From: Paenochrobactrum pullorum
GTDB lineage: Bacteria > Pseudomonadota > Alphaproteobacteria > Rhizobiales > Rhizobiaceae
NCBI RefSeq assembly: GCF_041929845.1
Contig: NZ_JBHEEH010000001.1
Coordinates: 186,001 to 250,000 of the forward strand
Direction of reading: 5' to 3'
DNA: 64,000 nucleotides
Positions within the stretch are counted from its first letter, which is position 1, and each line of letters opens with the position of its first letter. Shown one piece after another: positions 50,965 through 60,232 of the stretch. The notes below the pieces were generated by a model. It worked only from the letters and a program-made list of their open reading frames with translations, did no database searches and was not told the DNA's origin. The translations under genes and the position numbers were made by a program.

Positions 50965-51807
50965 TCAAGATGAGCTGTGTTGCGCCTCAATGCGCGCAGC
51001 TCTGCGGGTGGCGGTGGTAAAGGCTGCAATAAAGCAGATTGCCATCAGCAGAACGATTGTTGGTGCCGGAGCACTGTCGATGAAAAACGACAGGTAAACA
51101 CCAAGAAACGAGGTGCTTAAACCAACCGCAATAGCAGTGATCAGCATGGAGCTGAATTTACGGGTAATCAGGAACGCAATCGCACCCGGCGCAATCAGCA
51201 AGGCAATTGACAGAATGATCCCCACCGCCGTCAAAGCACCGACAATAGTAAGTGAGATCATGCACAACAAACCGTAATGCAGCAGACGCACCGGCAGGCC
51301 AACAGCACGGGCATGGGCTGCATCGAAAGCATGCAGCAAGAAATCACGCCATTTCACGGCCATGATAGCCGTTATACCCAATGCAATCAGACCAGTTTCG
51401 ATGATGTCTTGAACATTTACGCCCAACATGTCGCCAAAGAGGATATGATTAAGATGAACTGTGCTTTCAATTTTGACATAAAGCACGAGCCCTAAGCCAA
51501 ACATTCCGGAAAAGACGACACCCATCACGGTATCTTGTTTGATACGGCTGTTTTCTTTGAGGAAACCAGTTGAAATCGCACAGAACATGCCTGCTATAAA
51601 GGCTCCGATGGCGTAAGGAATGCCGATTATATAGGCAATCACTACGCCCGGAAAAATGGCATGACTGATGGCATCGCCCATCAACGACCAGCCTTTCAGC
51701 ACCATGAAACAGGACAAAATACTGGCAGGAATCGCAATCAGCAGCGTTATGATAAATGCATAGCGCATGAATTCGAACTGAAATGGCATCAAGAGAGTGT
51801 CAATCAT
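50965..51807 (-). CDS. sitD: Manganese/iron ABC transporter permease SitD
   Basis: 280 residues, ABC-3 permease with about eight helices. Conserved LKGWSLMGDAISHAIFPGVV and AFDAAHARAVGLPVRLLHYG are typical of Sit/Mnt/Znu-type permeases. It overlaps sitC by 4 bp and is the last gene of sitABCD. The importer moves Mn2+ (and Fe2+) across the inner membrane; the two permeases form the channel. Confidence 0.9.
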   Translation of the reverse strand: MIDTLLMPFQFEFMRYAFIITLLIAIPASILSCFMVLKGWSLMGDAISHAIFPGVVIAYIIGIPYAIGAFIAGMFCAISTGFLKENSRIKQDTVMGVVFSGMFGLGLVLYVKIESTVHLNHILFGDMLGVNVQDIIETGLIALGITAIMAVKWRDFLLHAFDAAHARAVGLPVRLLHYGLLCMISLTIVGALTAVGIILSIALLIAPGAIAFLITRKFSSMLITAIAVGLSTSFLGVYLSFFIDSAPAPTIVLLMAICFIAAFTTATRRAARIEAQHSSS

Positions 51808-52673
51808 TGGTCGATCTCTCCTGACAAGAGCAGGGCTTGAGACGCGCGTCTGCGGGCGGCCAGCATGCCGTGCTTTGGTGCAAAGAAAAATGCGATCAGG
51901 AAGATTGCCGTCTGCATGACAACGATAATACCACCGGTTGCGCCGTCCAAAAAATAGCTGACATAGGCACCAGCAAAACTGGTAATGGAACCAATCAGTA
52001 CGGCAATGGTCAGCAAACGTGGAAAACGGTCAGTAAGAAGATAGGCTGTTGCGCCCGGTGTCACCACAAGGCAGATTACCAGAAACGCGCCAACTGTCTG
52101 CATTGCAGCCACAGTACAAGCGGCCAGCAATGTGAAGAAGACAATCTTCAACAGTGACGGATTGAGGCCGATGGAACGGGCATGGCTTTCATCGAAGAAA
52201 ACCACCATCAGGTCTTTCCATTTCACCAGCAGGACAGCCAGTGAGATGAAACCGATAATGGCAAGCTGCAATGTATCTTCCGGCGTTATGGCCAGAATAT
52301 TCCCCAAAACAATCGTGTTGATGCTCACAGCAGTTGGTTTGAGTGAAACCATAAACAGGCCAAGCCCGAAGAAGGATGAGAAAATCAGACCGATAATCGC
52401 ATCTTCTTTCAGCTTGGTGCGCTGGTTCAAAAACAACATGGCTGCTGCTGCCAAGCCACCGGAGAAAAACGCACCGATGGAAAAAGGCAGACCCAGCATA
52501 TAAGCACCGGCAACGCCCGGCACGATGGAATGCGAAAGCGCGTCACCGATCAGCGACCAGCCTTTCAGCATCAGATAGGCAGAGAGAAAAGCACAAACAC
52601 CACCAACCAAGGCCGACACCCACATGGCATTGACCATATATTGGTAGCTGAATGGCTCAAGCAGCACACTCAT
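51804..52673 (-). CDS. sitC: Manganese/iron ABC transporter permease SitC
   Basis: 289 residues, ABC-3 family: LKGWSLIGDALSHSIVPGVA, then EDAIIGLIFSSFFGLGLFM and FFDESHARSIGLNPSLLKI. It is a paralogue of sitD with the same organisation, and its ATG overlaps the sitB stop (TAATG), which indicates translational coupling. Confidence 0.9.
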   Translation of the reverse strand: MSVLLEPFSYQYMVNAMWVSALVGGVCAFLSAYLMLKGWSLIGDALSHSIVPGVAGAYMLGLPFSIGAFFSGGLAAAAMLFLNQRTKLKEDAIIGLIFSSFFGLGLFMVSLKPTAVSINTIVLGNILAITPEDTLQLAIIGFISLAVLLVKWKDLMVVFFDESHARSIGLNPSLLKIVFFTLLAACTVAAMQTVGAFLVICLVVTPGATAYLLTDRFPRLLTIAVLIGSITSFAGAYVSYFLDGATGGIIVVMQTAIFLIAFFFAPKHGMLAARRRASQALLLSGEIDQ

Positions 52674-53578
52674 TACGCTTTTCCTTTTACCGGCTGTTGC
52701 ACGGGTCTGTCATCATGCAGGACCAGCGGTCTTTCATCATCGGTGATAATGCCGAGTGATTTTTCGCCGCCATGATCTGCCTCATTGAGAACCAGATGGC
52801 GCAAGACGCCGCCAAAGGTCTTTTCCAGATTTTTCTGCGTGAAGGTATCTTCGGTGAAACCATAGGCCAGTACAGTGCGTTTCAGCAGCACGGTACGGTC
52901 ACAGAACTCCGGCACACTGCCCAAATTATGCGTTGAAACCAGCATGATGCGGCCTTCTTCACGAAGAGAGCGCAGCAATTCGATGATCTGATCTTCGGTT
53001 TTGATATCAACACCGGTGAAGGGTTCATCGAGCAGAATGAGCTTGCTGTCTTGCGCTAGGGCACGCGCCAAGAAGACACGTTTTTTCTGGCCGCCCGACA
53101 ATTCGCCTATCTGGCGTTTGCGGAATTCGGTCATGTTGACGCGTGCAAGGGCTGCACTGACAGCCTCATGGTCGACGCGTTTTGGAATGCGCATCATGCC
53201 CATATGGCCATAGCGTCCCATCATCACGACATCCTCAACCAGAACAGGGAAGTTCCAGTCTACATCTTCGCTCTGTGGCACATAAGCGACCATGTTTTTG
53301 CGCAAAGCCTTGGCGACAGGTTCGCCAAAGACAGAGATCTCGCCGCGCGCCAGATTAACAAAGCCCATAATGGCTTTGAACAATGTGGACTTGCCGGAAC
53401 CATTGACACCGACAAGGGCGGTAATGGTGCCGGAAGGCAGGCTGAATGTTGCATCTTTAAGTGCGGTGTGACCGTTACGATAGGTAACGGTGGCATTATC
53501 GACTGAAAGTGCCGCCACCGGATTTAATAATCCGGCGGCGGTGTTCAGGCTTGCAGTTGGGAGAGTTTGCGGCTTCAT
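52673..53578 (-). CDS. sitB: Manganese/iron ABC transporter ATP-binding protein SitB
   Basis: 301 residues. Walker A GVNGSGKSTLFKA, signature LSGGQKKRVFLARA, Walker B LILLDEPFTGVD, switch His STHNLGS. The C-terminal ~60 residues after the ATPase core are of the length seen in Sit/Yfe ATPases. It overlaps sitA by 4 bp. Supplies energy to SitCD. Confidence 0.92.
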   Translation of the reverse strand: MKPQTLPTASLNTAAGLLNPVAALSVDNATVTYRNGHTALKDATFSLPSGTITALVGVNGSGKSTLFKAIMGFVNLARGEISVFGEPVAKALRKNMVAYVPQSEDVDWNFPVLVEDVVMMGRYGHMGMMRIPKRVDHEAVSAALARVNMTEFRKRQIGELSGGQKKRVFLARALAQDSKLILLDEPFTGVDIKTEDQIIELLRSLREEGRIMLVSTHNLGSVPEFCDRTVLLKRTVLAYGFTEDTFTQKNLEKTFGGVLRHLVLNEADHGGEKSLGIITDDERPLVLHDDRPVQQPVKGKA

Positions 53579-54480
53579 TCTGCAAGCCCTTTGGCGACTG
53601 TACCTGAGGTCACTTTCAGGAGGTCAATATAGGTGGGAACCGGACCTGACGGATCGCTGAGTGAATCTACGTACAGTACGCCGCCATATTTGGCACCGGT
53701 TTCACGCGCGACCTGCTTGGCAGGCTTGTCGGAAATGGTGCTTTCGGAGAATACGACGGTAATGTTGTTTTTCTTGACCTCGTCGATCACTTTGCGCACC
53801 TGCTGTGGTGTGCCCTGCTGATCGGCGTTGATTGGCCAGAGGTAGAGTTCTTTCAAGTCAAAGTCGCGTGCCAGATAAGAGAAGGCACCTTCACTGGAAA
53901 CCAGCCAGCGCTTGTCGGCCGGAATGGCAGCAAGTTCTGCTCTGATCGGATCAATGGTCGCTTTGATCTGATCTTTATAGGTTTCAGCGTTTTTCGCATA
54001 AATGTCTTTGTTTTCCGGATCATGCTCGATGAAAGCATCGCGGATATTGTCGACATAAATCAGCGCTGCGTTTGGCGACATCCACGCATGCGGGTTTGGC
54101 TTGCCGTTATAAGGACCTTCAGTAATACCCATTGGCTCAACGCCTTCGGAAACCACAACGCTTGGAACATTTTTCAAGTTCTGGAAGAATTTCTCGAACC
54201 ACAATTCCAGTCCAAGACCGTTCCAGAAAATCAGATCGGCATCCTGTGCTTTGATAATATCGCCAGGGGTTGGCTGATAATCATGAATTTCGGCATTTGG
54301 CTTGGTGATGGATTCAACAATCGCAGCGTCACCGGCTACGTTTTTGGCAATATCGGCAATCACAGTAAATGTTGTGACAGCTTTAAACTTTTCTTGCGCC
54401 CATGCGGAGCCACTGACGAGTGTGGATACCATAAGAGCAGAAAGCGCAGAGATGATCTTGGTTTTCACTGAAACAGTCAT
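53575..54480 (-). CDS. sitA: Manganese/iron-binding periplasmic protein SitA
   Basis: 301 residues from ATG 54480 (MTVSVKTKII), which gives a clean signal peptide ending SGSAWA; an open frame to 54552 would run through the operator and is rejected. Cluster A-I metal-binding fold. Ligand positions are visible: His in AEIHDYQPTPGD, His in GKPNPHAWMSPN, Glu in SSEGAFSYLARDF and Asp in YVDSLSDPSGPV, matching SitA/YfeA/MntC type. Captures Mn2+ or Fe2+ in the periplasm for SitBCD. First gene of the operon. Confidence 0.92.
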   Translation of the reverse strand: MTVSVKTKIISALSALMVSTLVSGSAWAQEKFKAVTTFTVIADIAKNVAGDAAIVESITKPNAEIHDYQPTPGDIIKAQDADLIFWNGLGLELWFEKFFQNLKNVPSVVVSEGVEPMGITEGPYNGKPNPHAWMSPNAALIYVDNIRDAFIEHDPENKDIYAKNAETYKDQIKATIDPIRAELAAIPADKRWLVSSEGAFSYLARDFDLKELYLWPINADQQGTPQQVRKVIDEVKKNNITVVFSESTISDKPAKQVARETGAKYGGVLYVDSLSDPSGPVPTYIDLLKVTSGTVAKGLAE

Positions 54481-54496
54481 GTGGCTGGCATTCTTT

Positions 54497-54553
54497 CTTG
54501 CTATTGATTTGCAACTGCGATTACATTTAAGGCAAATGCAAATCAATAGCAAG
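54497..54553 (-). promoter_or_regulatory. Two inverted Mur-box-like sites before sitABCD
   Basis: Arms CTTGCTATTGATTTGCA (54497-54513) and TGCAAATCAATAGCAAG (54537-54553) are perfect reverse complements separated by 23 bp, 17-73 bp upstream of the sitA ATG. Each contains TGCAAATCAATAGCAA, close to the Mur (manganese-sensing Fur) response sequence reported from rhizobial sitA promoters (TGCAAAT..TTAGCAA-like, recalled). Two sites in front of sitA also match the rhizobial arrangement. Confidence 0.75.
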
Positions 54554-55123
54554 TAGAGTCTTGATGAATTTGTCGCCTTTTTATTTTTTTAAGATATAGG
54601 TGGTGCAAGAGGATGCCTTGCAGGATAAGGGATAAAAATAAATTGCATCGCTTGGTCTTTAAAAAGATGACATGCATGTATTCTTCAAGACAAAAAACAC
54701 CAAACTCAACCTTATTGAAAATGATGAATTGTTTTTGTTCTTTGGCTGATGATTTTATACATTAGTCAGTTTGAATAAATTCAATCAAGGGTTGATTCTA
54801 TCAGGTGGTATTTTTTTCAAGTAAGGAATGAAAAGATTATAGTATTGTTTTTATTTAATTTTTTGATTTTACATAGGATTTCGTTAACTTAAATAGAGTG
54901 AATTTCTATAGAAATATATACGATTATTACACGCATAAATTGCATTTGAGTGAATAATCATGCTAGCGTGTAAGTGGAATCGTTTTATGGAGAGCAAGTT
55001 TTAACAAGCTTGAGCCGCATAAAATGATCTCACAATAAAGCGAAGTTCATTTTAACTTCTTAGCCAAGAAGCTGCGAATATATTTTTGATATTTATTAAA
55101 GTTAATAATCATTGGGGATTTTA
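54554..55123. other. AT-rich intergenic region, about 570 bp, with dyads before the AraC gene
   Basis: No gene seen. Contains a perfect 14-bp palindrome ATTTCTATAGAAAT (54902-54915) and inverted arms TTACACGC (54927-54934) and GCGTGTAA (54966-54973). The dyads lie about 150-220 bp before the AraC-type gene and could be regulatory. The rest is plain AT-rich sequence. Confidence 0.5.
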
Positions 55124-56056
55124 ATGAGTATATATACTATTCATCAAGCTCATAGTGCGGGTTCTCTTGATAAGCGGTTTAGCCAGGAGCGCAATTTTTT
55201 GCGCGCTGCCGGTGAGCGCTGTTTGACGACAACCAATGGTAAATTAACCTATGCTGTAACACCTGCCGGATCAGGATCTGCCAGTTTTGAAGATCTGACT
55301 GCAATTATTATTATGTCGGCAACCCGTGATCTGCATTGGAAAACGGCGACAGGCCGTAATGAAACGTTCAATGCTCCGGCGGGCACGATTCTGGTCGTGC
55401 CGGCAGACACAATGCTGGAAATGTCATGGTCAGTGCAGAAAGAGCATCTGGTGGTTAAACTTGATGCCGAGGCATTACAGGCCGCATGCGAGGGCGACAA
55501 AGCACTTTCCGCTGAAGAATATTTTCCGGCACCTGCCCGTTTTGTTGATGCTAAATGTTTGCAAGTTGCCCATTTATTGCGGGCGGAAATGCAGAAAAAC
55601 GGACCGGTCATTGAGCATTATCTGGAGGCGCTGAAAACAGTATTTGTAACATTGCTGTTGCAAAATCATTCGGTATTGCGTCGCAATTATGAACGGCAGG
55701 AAATGGGTGGTTTGAGCTACCATTCCATGCGCCAGATCGAAAATTACTTACGCGATAATTTTTGTAAGAAAATTTCTGTCACATCGATGGCTAATTTCTT
55801 AGGTGTTTCACCTGGTCACTTTTTGACCTCTTTCAGAGAAAGTTTTGGCCAAACACCACATCAATATTTGTTGATGTTGCGTTTGAACGAGGCGGAGCGG
55901 CGCTTGCAGGAGACAGATGAAAGTCTGGCTGATATTGCCGACAAAATTGGTTTTTCATCACAAAGTCATATGACAACAGCTTTGAAGAAAAACCGTAGCA
56001 CTACGCCGGGCGAATTGCGCCGTATGCGGTTTCGTAACCGTACAACGACAGTGTAA
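55124..56056 (+). CDS. AraC-family transcriptional regulator
   Basis: 310 residues from ATG 55124 (MSIYTIHQAH), with GGGGA about 8 nt upstream. N-terminal half resembles AraC sensor domains of cupin type; C-terminal ~100 residues hold two helix-turn-helix units: KISVTSMANFLGVSPGHFLT and ESLADIADKIGFSSQSHMTT, ending TTPGELRRMRF. Neighbours (sit operon, DUF2852) give no clear target, and ligand is unknown. A long AT-rich upstream region suggests complex control. Confidence 0.9.
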   Translation: MSIYTIHQAHSAGSLDKRFSQERNFLRAAGERCLTTTNGKLTYAVTPAGSGSASFEDLTAIIIMSATRDLHWKTATGRNETFNAPAGTILVVPADTMLEMSWSVQKEHLVVKLDAEALQAACEGDKALSAEEYFPAPARFVDAKCLQVAHLLRAEMQKNGPVIEHYLEALKTVFVTLLLQNHSVLRRNYERQEMGGLSYHSMRQIENYLRDNFCKKISVTSMANFLGVSPGHFLTSFRESFGQTPHQYLLMLRLNEAERRLQETDESLADIADKIGFSSQSHMTTALKKNRSTTPGELRRMRFRNRTTTV

Positions 56057-56256
56057 TATTCAATTATATTAGTGCCTTATGAAATAATGCGGGCCGGTTC
56101 TTGAATTGCCATATTTCATTTCCCATTTTCGAAATGAAACGGCCATTCATGGATCGGCTTTTTTCTTTGCGATCATATTCATCAGAGCTGCTGCGATAGA
56201 TCAAACTTAGCATGTAAAAAGCGGAAAATCAGGCTGTCAATTTTAAGAGGTATGTC

Positions 56257-56682
56257 ATGAAGAATGCTGCATTAATTCGCCCGGCATGGACACCTGCCAC
56301 AATTGCTTTGATGGTTATTGGTTTTATTGTCTATTGGCCGTTGGGTTTAGCTATGTTGGCTTATATCATTTGGGGCGATCGTCTTGATGGCTTCAAAAAA
56401 GATGTCAACGAGACCACTGATAATGTGATGAATGCTGCCCGCAGAGGTTTTAAGAATTTTGATAGTGGCTCTGCTTGCCGTTCAAGTGGCAATGCCGCTT
56501 TTGATGAATGGCGTGATCAGGAGCTTACACGTTTGGAACAGGAGCGTCGCAAACTTGATGAAGCCAAAGCTGAGTTCGAACTGCACATGAAGGAACTGCG
56601 ACGTGCTCGCGATCGTCAGGAATTTGAGCGCTTTATGGAAGGTCGTTCACATAAGGGTGATCTGCCTGTCGATCAGGCATGA
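56257..56682 (+). CDS. DUF2852 family membrane protein
   Basis: 141 residues: one or two N-terminal helices (WTPATIALMVIGFIVYWPLG, LAMLAYIIWG), then a charged, coiled-coil-like C-terminal half (RLEQERRKLDEAKAEFELHM). It matches DUF2852, common in Rhizobiales and of unknown function. An AAGAGG site precedes the ATG. Followed by a terminator, so probably a single-gene unit. Confidence 0.88.
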   Translation: MKNAALIRPAWTPATIALMVIGFIVYWPLGLAMLAYIIWGDRLDGFKKDVNETTDNVMNAARRGFKNFDSGSACRSSGNAAFDEWRDQELTRLEQERRKLDEAKAEFELHMKELRRARDRQEFERFMEGRSHKGDLPVDQA

Positions 56683-56734
56683 TAATGGCTTGTAGAGTTC
56701 ATCTAATATATTGAATTTTTGTCAAAATAGAAAG

Positions 56735-56765
56735 GCGGCATATCAGTTGATGTGCCGCTCTTTTT
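56735..56765 (+). terminator. Rho-independent terminator after the DUF2852 gene
   Basis: GCGGCA-TA-TCA and TGA-TG-TGCCGC form an interrupted stem, followed by TCTTTTT. Confidence 0.78.
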
Positions 56766-56850
56766 ATTATTTATCAAGCATTTGTGAGTGAGAAATTTAA
56801 AAACAGCTTTAGCTGCTGAAGTTTTGCCGCGAATCATTTATGGTTATTTT

Positions 56851-57612
56851 ATGGCTTTCTCTTTTTTTCGCGCGGCATCTGCGAAACATTCCGTTGATAC
56901 AAGCCCTCGCACTCATGAAGTTGCGGGACGGGTTTTGCCATTGAAAATTGTTGAAAATCCGCGTGCCCGCAGGTTTACGCTTCGCATTGATGCCGGTGGA
57001 AAAGGGCTTCGGGTGACGGTGCCGCCCAAGGTGCCAAACAGCGAGATTGACCGTTTTATTTCACGCCATCAGGGCTGGCTGGAAAGCAGGATTACTCAAA
57101 TTCCGGCTGTGGAAACGGTTCAGGCCGGAGGTCTGTTGCCCTTTCGAGGCGTGGATCATCTGATTGTGCATACCCCTGACAAGCGCGGGATTACTCATGT
57201 TCATCAGTCAGAAGACGGTCAGCCGCAATTAATCGTTTTTGGAAGTGCCGAGCATTTATCGCGCCGCATTGCGGATTTCCTGAAAAAGGAAGTCAAATGC
57301 GAGATTGAAATGCTCGTTGCAAAACATACAGCTGCTGTGGGGCGTAAAGCCACAGCTGTTCGTTTTAAAGATACGAAAAGCCGTTGGGGATCTTGCACCT
57401 CCAAGGGGGTTTTGTCTTTTTCGTGGCGGATCGGCATGGCGCCGCCGTCGGTGATTAATTATCTCGTCGCACATGAAGTGGCGCATCTCATCGAGATGAA
57501 CCATGGTCCGGCTTTCTGGAAATTGTGTCACGAACTATGCCCCGATACCGTGAATTGCCGCAACTGGCTCACCCGTAACGGCGCAACATTGCAAGCCATC
57601 GAGTTTTCATGA
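56851..57612 (+). CDS. YgjP-like M48/SprT-type zinc metallopeptidase
   Basis: 253 residues from ATG 56851 (MAFSFFRAAS); the frame is open from a GTG at 56788 but family members start near the later Met. The zinc motif HEVAHLIEMNHGPAFW has HExxH with the third His in the following turn; KSRWGSCTSKGVLSFSWRI is the YgjP/DUF45 signature. Substrates are not known. Its stop overlaps the start of the next gene by 4 bp (ATGA), so the two are co-translated. Confidence 0.88.
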   Translation: MAFSFFRAASAKHSVDTSPRTHEVAGRVLPLKIVENPRARRFTLRIDAGGKGLRVTVPPKVPNSEIDRFISRHQGWLESRITQIPAVETVQAGGLLPFRGVDHLIVHTPDKRGITHVHQSEDGQPQLIVFGSAEHLSRRIADFLKKEVKCEIEMLVAKHTAAVGRKATAVRFKDTKSRWGSCTSKGVLSFSWRIGMAPPSVINYLVAHEVAHLIEMNHGPAFWKLCHELCPDTVNCRNWLTRNGATLQAIEFS

Positions 57613-58235
57613 ACGACCAAATTCTCGCTTCTGCAAAAATGCTTTGGGATTTCCATAGTATTTACGACCCGCTTAAAACTGCCGATGTGATCGTCGGTTT
57701 TGGTAGCTATGATTTGCGCGTGGCGGAAAGGGTGGCGGAGCTTTATAATCAAGGTTTAGCACCACTGATCGTTTTAACCGGCCATTCCGGCAATTGGACG
57801 CAAGGGCTTTATCCAGCGAGCGAAGCGGAGGCTTTTGCCGACGTTCTGACGGCAGCAGGTGTGCCGGACGAGGCAATTATTCTTGAAAAAGCAGCCACCA
57901 ATATTGGCGAGAATATTTTATTCACCAAGGAACTGATGGCACCCGGTGCTTTAAGTGCTATTATGGTCACAAAGCCGCAAACGCAGCGTCGCGTACGTGC
58001 AACGGCCGCACGCCGTTGGCCGGAAGCCTCTGTCATGGTGACAGCACCGTTGATCTCTTTTGAAGAACAGCCAACCGATCAGGTTCCGATGGAATTGTTG
58101 ATTAATGAACTGACCGGCGATTTGGCACGTATTCTTGAGTATCCGGCCAAAGGTTTTCAGGTGGCACAGGCTGTGCCGCTGGATGTGCTGGAGGCCTATG
58201 AGTTTTTGATCGCGCAGGGTTATGACAAGCATTGA
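57609..58235 (+). CDS. YdcF-like (DUF218) protein
   Basis: 208 residues, DUF218 family: DVIVGFGSYDLRVAERVAEL, LIVLTGHSGNWTQ, EAFADVLTAAGVPDEAIILE, and TNIGENILFTKELM. Family members bind S-adenosylmethionine (YdcF) or act in envelope processes (SanA, ElyC), so the role here is not fixed. No signal peptide is seen, which favours the cytosolic YdcF type. Overlaps the metallopeptidase gene; trpF follows after 82 bp. Confidence 0.85.
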   Translation: MNDQILASAKMLWDFHSIYDPLKTADVIVGFGSYDLRVAERVAELYNQGLAPLIVLTGHSGNWTQGLYPASEAEAFADVLTAAGVPDEAIILEKAATNIGENILFTKELMAPGALSAIMVTKPQTQRRVRATAARRWPEASVMVTAPLISFEEQPTDQVPMELLINELTGDLARILEYPAKGFQVAQAVPLDVLEAYEFLIAQGYDKH

Positions 58236-58317
58236 AACATCGTTGCAAGCTGCTGTTTGCTGAGGGACAATTCACGAAATGCTCGACAGTTGAGTGAATT
58301 TATGCAACGTGACGTGC

Positions 58318-58989
58318 ATGAATTTTGATCTTAAAATCTGCGGGCTCAAGACCCCTGAAGCGGTAGCGGCTGTGCTCAATGGTGGCGCAACACATATCGG
58401 CTTTATCTTTTTTGCCAAAAGCCCGCGTCATATCAGCGTGCAAGAGGCTGGCCGCTTGCGTGTAGCAGCACAAGGGCGGGCACAAGTGGTGGCTGTTACT
58501 GTTGATGCCGATGATGATTATCTGGCTGAAATCATCAATTATGTGCGCCCTGACATTTTGCAATTGCACGGACAGGAAACACCTGATCGGGTAAAAGCTC
58601 TCAAAGCGCGCTTTGGCCTGCCTGTGATTAAAGCTTTTGCCATTCGTAATTTAGATGATCTTGAGGCAATTACCCCTTATAAGGGGATCGCAGATCGTTT
58701 TCTGTTTGATGCCAAGCCACCAAAGGGGTCTGAATTACCCGGTGGTAATGGTGTCTCTTTTGACTGGGAATTGCTGACAAAGCTTGACGGCGATGTGGAT
58801 TACATGCTTTCGGGTGGACTAAATGCAGACAATATCGCGCAGGCGCTGGTACAAACAGGTGCGCAGGCGGTAGATGTCTCATCCGGCGTTGAGCGACGCG
58901 CCGGTGAAAAAGACGTGCGGCTGATTGAAGAATTTTTAAAGGCGGTGCGTGAGGCTGAAATAATGGTTGCCTCACAATCAAAAGCCTGA
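58318..58989 (+). CDS. trpF: Phosphoribosylanthranilate isomerase
   Basis: 223 residues from ATG 58318 (MNFDLKICGL); a GTG 24 bp upstream is also in frame but adds residues not seen in the family. TIM barrel with catalytic Cys in LKICGLKTPEAV and Asp in VTVDADDDYLAE; HIGFIFFAKSPRHIS and YMLSGGLNADNIAQAL are conserved. Converts PRA to CdRP in tryptophan synthesis. Starts the trpFBA-accD-folC cluster. Confidence 0.95.
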   Translation: MNFDLKICGLKTPEAVAAVLNGGATHIGFIFFAKSPRHISVQEAGRLRVAAQGRAQVVAVTVDADDDYLAEIINYVRPDILQLHGQETPDRVKALKARFGLPVIKAFAIRNLDDLEAITPYKGIADRFLFDAKPPKGSELPGGNGVSFDWELLTKLDGDVDYMLSGGLNADNIAQALVQTGAQAVDVSSGVERRAGEKDVRLIEEFLKAVREAEIMVASQSKA

Positions 58990-59009
58990 AGACAAGTGGA
59001 GCGGATGCG

Positions 59010-60230
59010 TTGAGCAAGGCAATGGAACCTAATTCTTATAAGACCGGTCCTGATGAAGAGGGCATGTTTGGCATTTTCGGTGGCCGTTTTGTTGCCGAAA
59101 CATTGATGCCGCTCATTCTCGAATTGCAGGACGCTTACACCGCTGCCAAGGATGATCCTGAATTTCAGGCCGAGTTGAAAAACCTGTCGGAAAATTATGC
59201 CGGTCGCCCGTCCAAGCTTTATTATGCTGAAGGTCTGACCAAACATTTGGGCGGCGCTAAAATTTACTTCAAGCGCGAAGATCTCAACCATACTGGCAGC
59301 CATAAGATCAACAATTGCTTGGGGCAGATTTTGCTTGCCAAACGTATGGGCAAAACCCGCATCATCGCCGAAACCGGCGCTGGTCAGCACGGTGTGGCTT
59401 CCGCCACATTGGCTGCGCGTTTTGGTTTTCCTTGCACGGTTTATATGGGCGCTACCGACGTTGAACGTCAAAAGCCGAATGTGTTCCGCATGCATTTGCT
59501 GGGTGCAGAAGTGAAACCGGTTTCGGCTGGCAACGGCACTTTGAAAGACGCAATGAATGAAGCCTTGCGTGACTGGGTCACCAATGTGGAAGATACTTAT
59601 TATCTGATCGGCACCGCTGCCGGCCCGCATCCTTATCCGGAATTGGTGCGCGATTTCCAATCGGTGATCGGTATTGAAGCGCGCGAACAGATTTTGGAAA
59701 AAGAAGGCCGTTTGCCGGATTTGATTATTGCAGCCGTTGGCGGTGGTTCGAATGCGATTGGTCTGTTCCACTCCTTCCTTGATGATGCCAGTGTTAAAAT
59801 CGTTGGCGTTGAAGCTGGTGGCCGTGGTGTGGATGGCGATGAACATTGCGCCTCCATGAACAAAGGTCGTCCGGGTGTTTTGCACGGAAACCGCACCTAT
59901 TTGTTGCAGAATGAAGATGGCCAGATTTTGGAAGGCCATTCGGTTTCGGCCGGTCTTGATTATCCAGGTGTTGGCCCGGAACACGCATGGCTTCGTGATA
60001 CAGGCCGTGTGGATTATGTGCCGATTTTGGATGATGAAGCGCTTGATGCATTTCAGGTGACCACCCGTACGGAAGGCATCATTCCGGCGCTTGAATCGGC
60101 TCATGCTCTGGCACAAGCCATTAAAATGGCACCAACAATGGGCAAGGATGAAATTATCATCGTTAATATTTCCGGACGTGGCGATAAAGACGTTCACACT
60201 GTTGGCGCTCTTCTGGGCATGGAGATCTGA
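59010..60230 (+). CDS. trpB: Tryptophan synthase beta chain
   Basis: 406 residues. PLP-dependent condensation of indole with serine. PLP Lys is K99 in HTGSHKINN; AETGAGQHGVASAT and AVGGGSNAIG are the substrate and phosphate loops. TTG start at 59010 has GGAG 8 nt upstream; an ATG at 59022 is the alternative. TrpB forms the alpha2-beta2 complex with TrpA. Confidence 0.97.
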   Translation: MSKAMEPNSYKTGPDEEGMFGIFGGRFVAETLMPLILELQDAYTAAKDDPEFQAELKNLSENYAGRPSKLYYAEGLTKHLGGAKIYFKREDLNHTGSHKINNCLGQILLAKRMGKTRIIAETGAGQHGVASATLAARFGFPCTVYMGATDVERQKPNVFRMHLLGAEVKPVSAGNGTLKDAMNEALRDWVTNVEDTYYLIGTAAGPHPYPELVRDFQSVIGIEAREQILEKEGRLPDLIIAAVGGGSNAIGLFHSFLDDASVKIVGVEAGGRGVDGDEHCASMNKGRPGVLHGNRTYLLQNEDGQILEGHSVSAGLDYPGVGPEHAWLRDTGRVDYVPILDDEALDAFQVTTRTEGIIPALESAHALAQAIKMAPTMGKDEIIIVNISGRGDKDVHTVGALLGMEI

Positions 60231-60232
60231 TC

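Noticed and set aside
58800..60197. 465-codon open frame antisense to trpB and the end of trpF
   Set aside because: Long only because of codon bias of trpB; the sense strand is clearly trpB and trpF.
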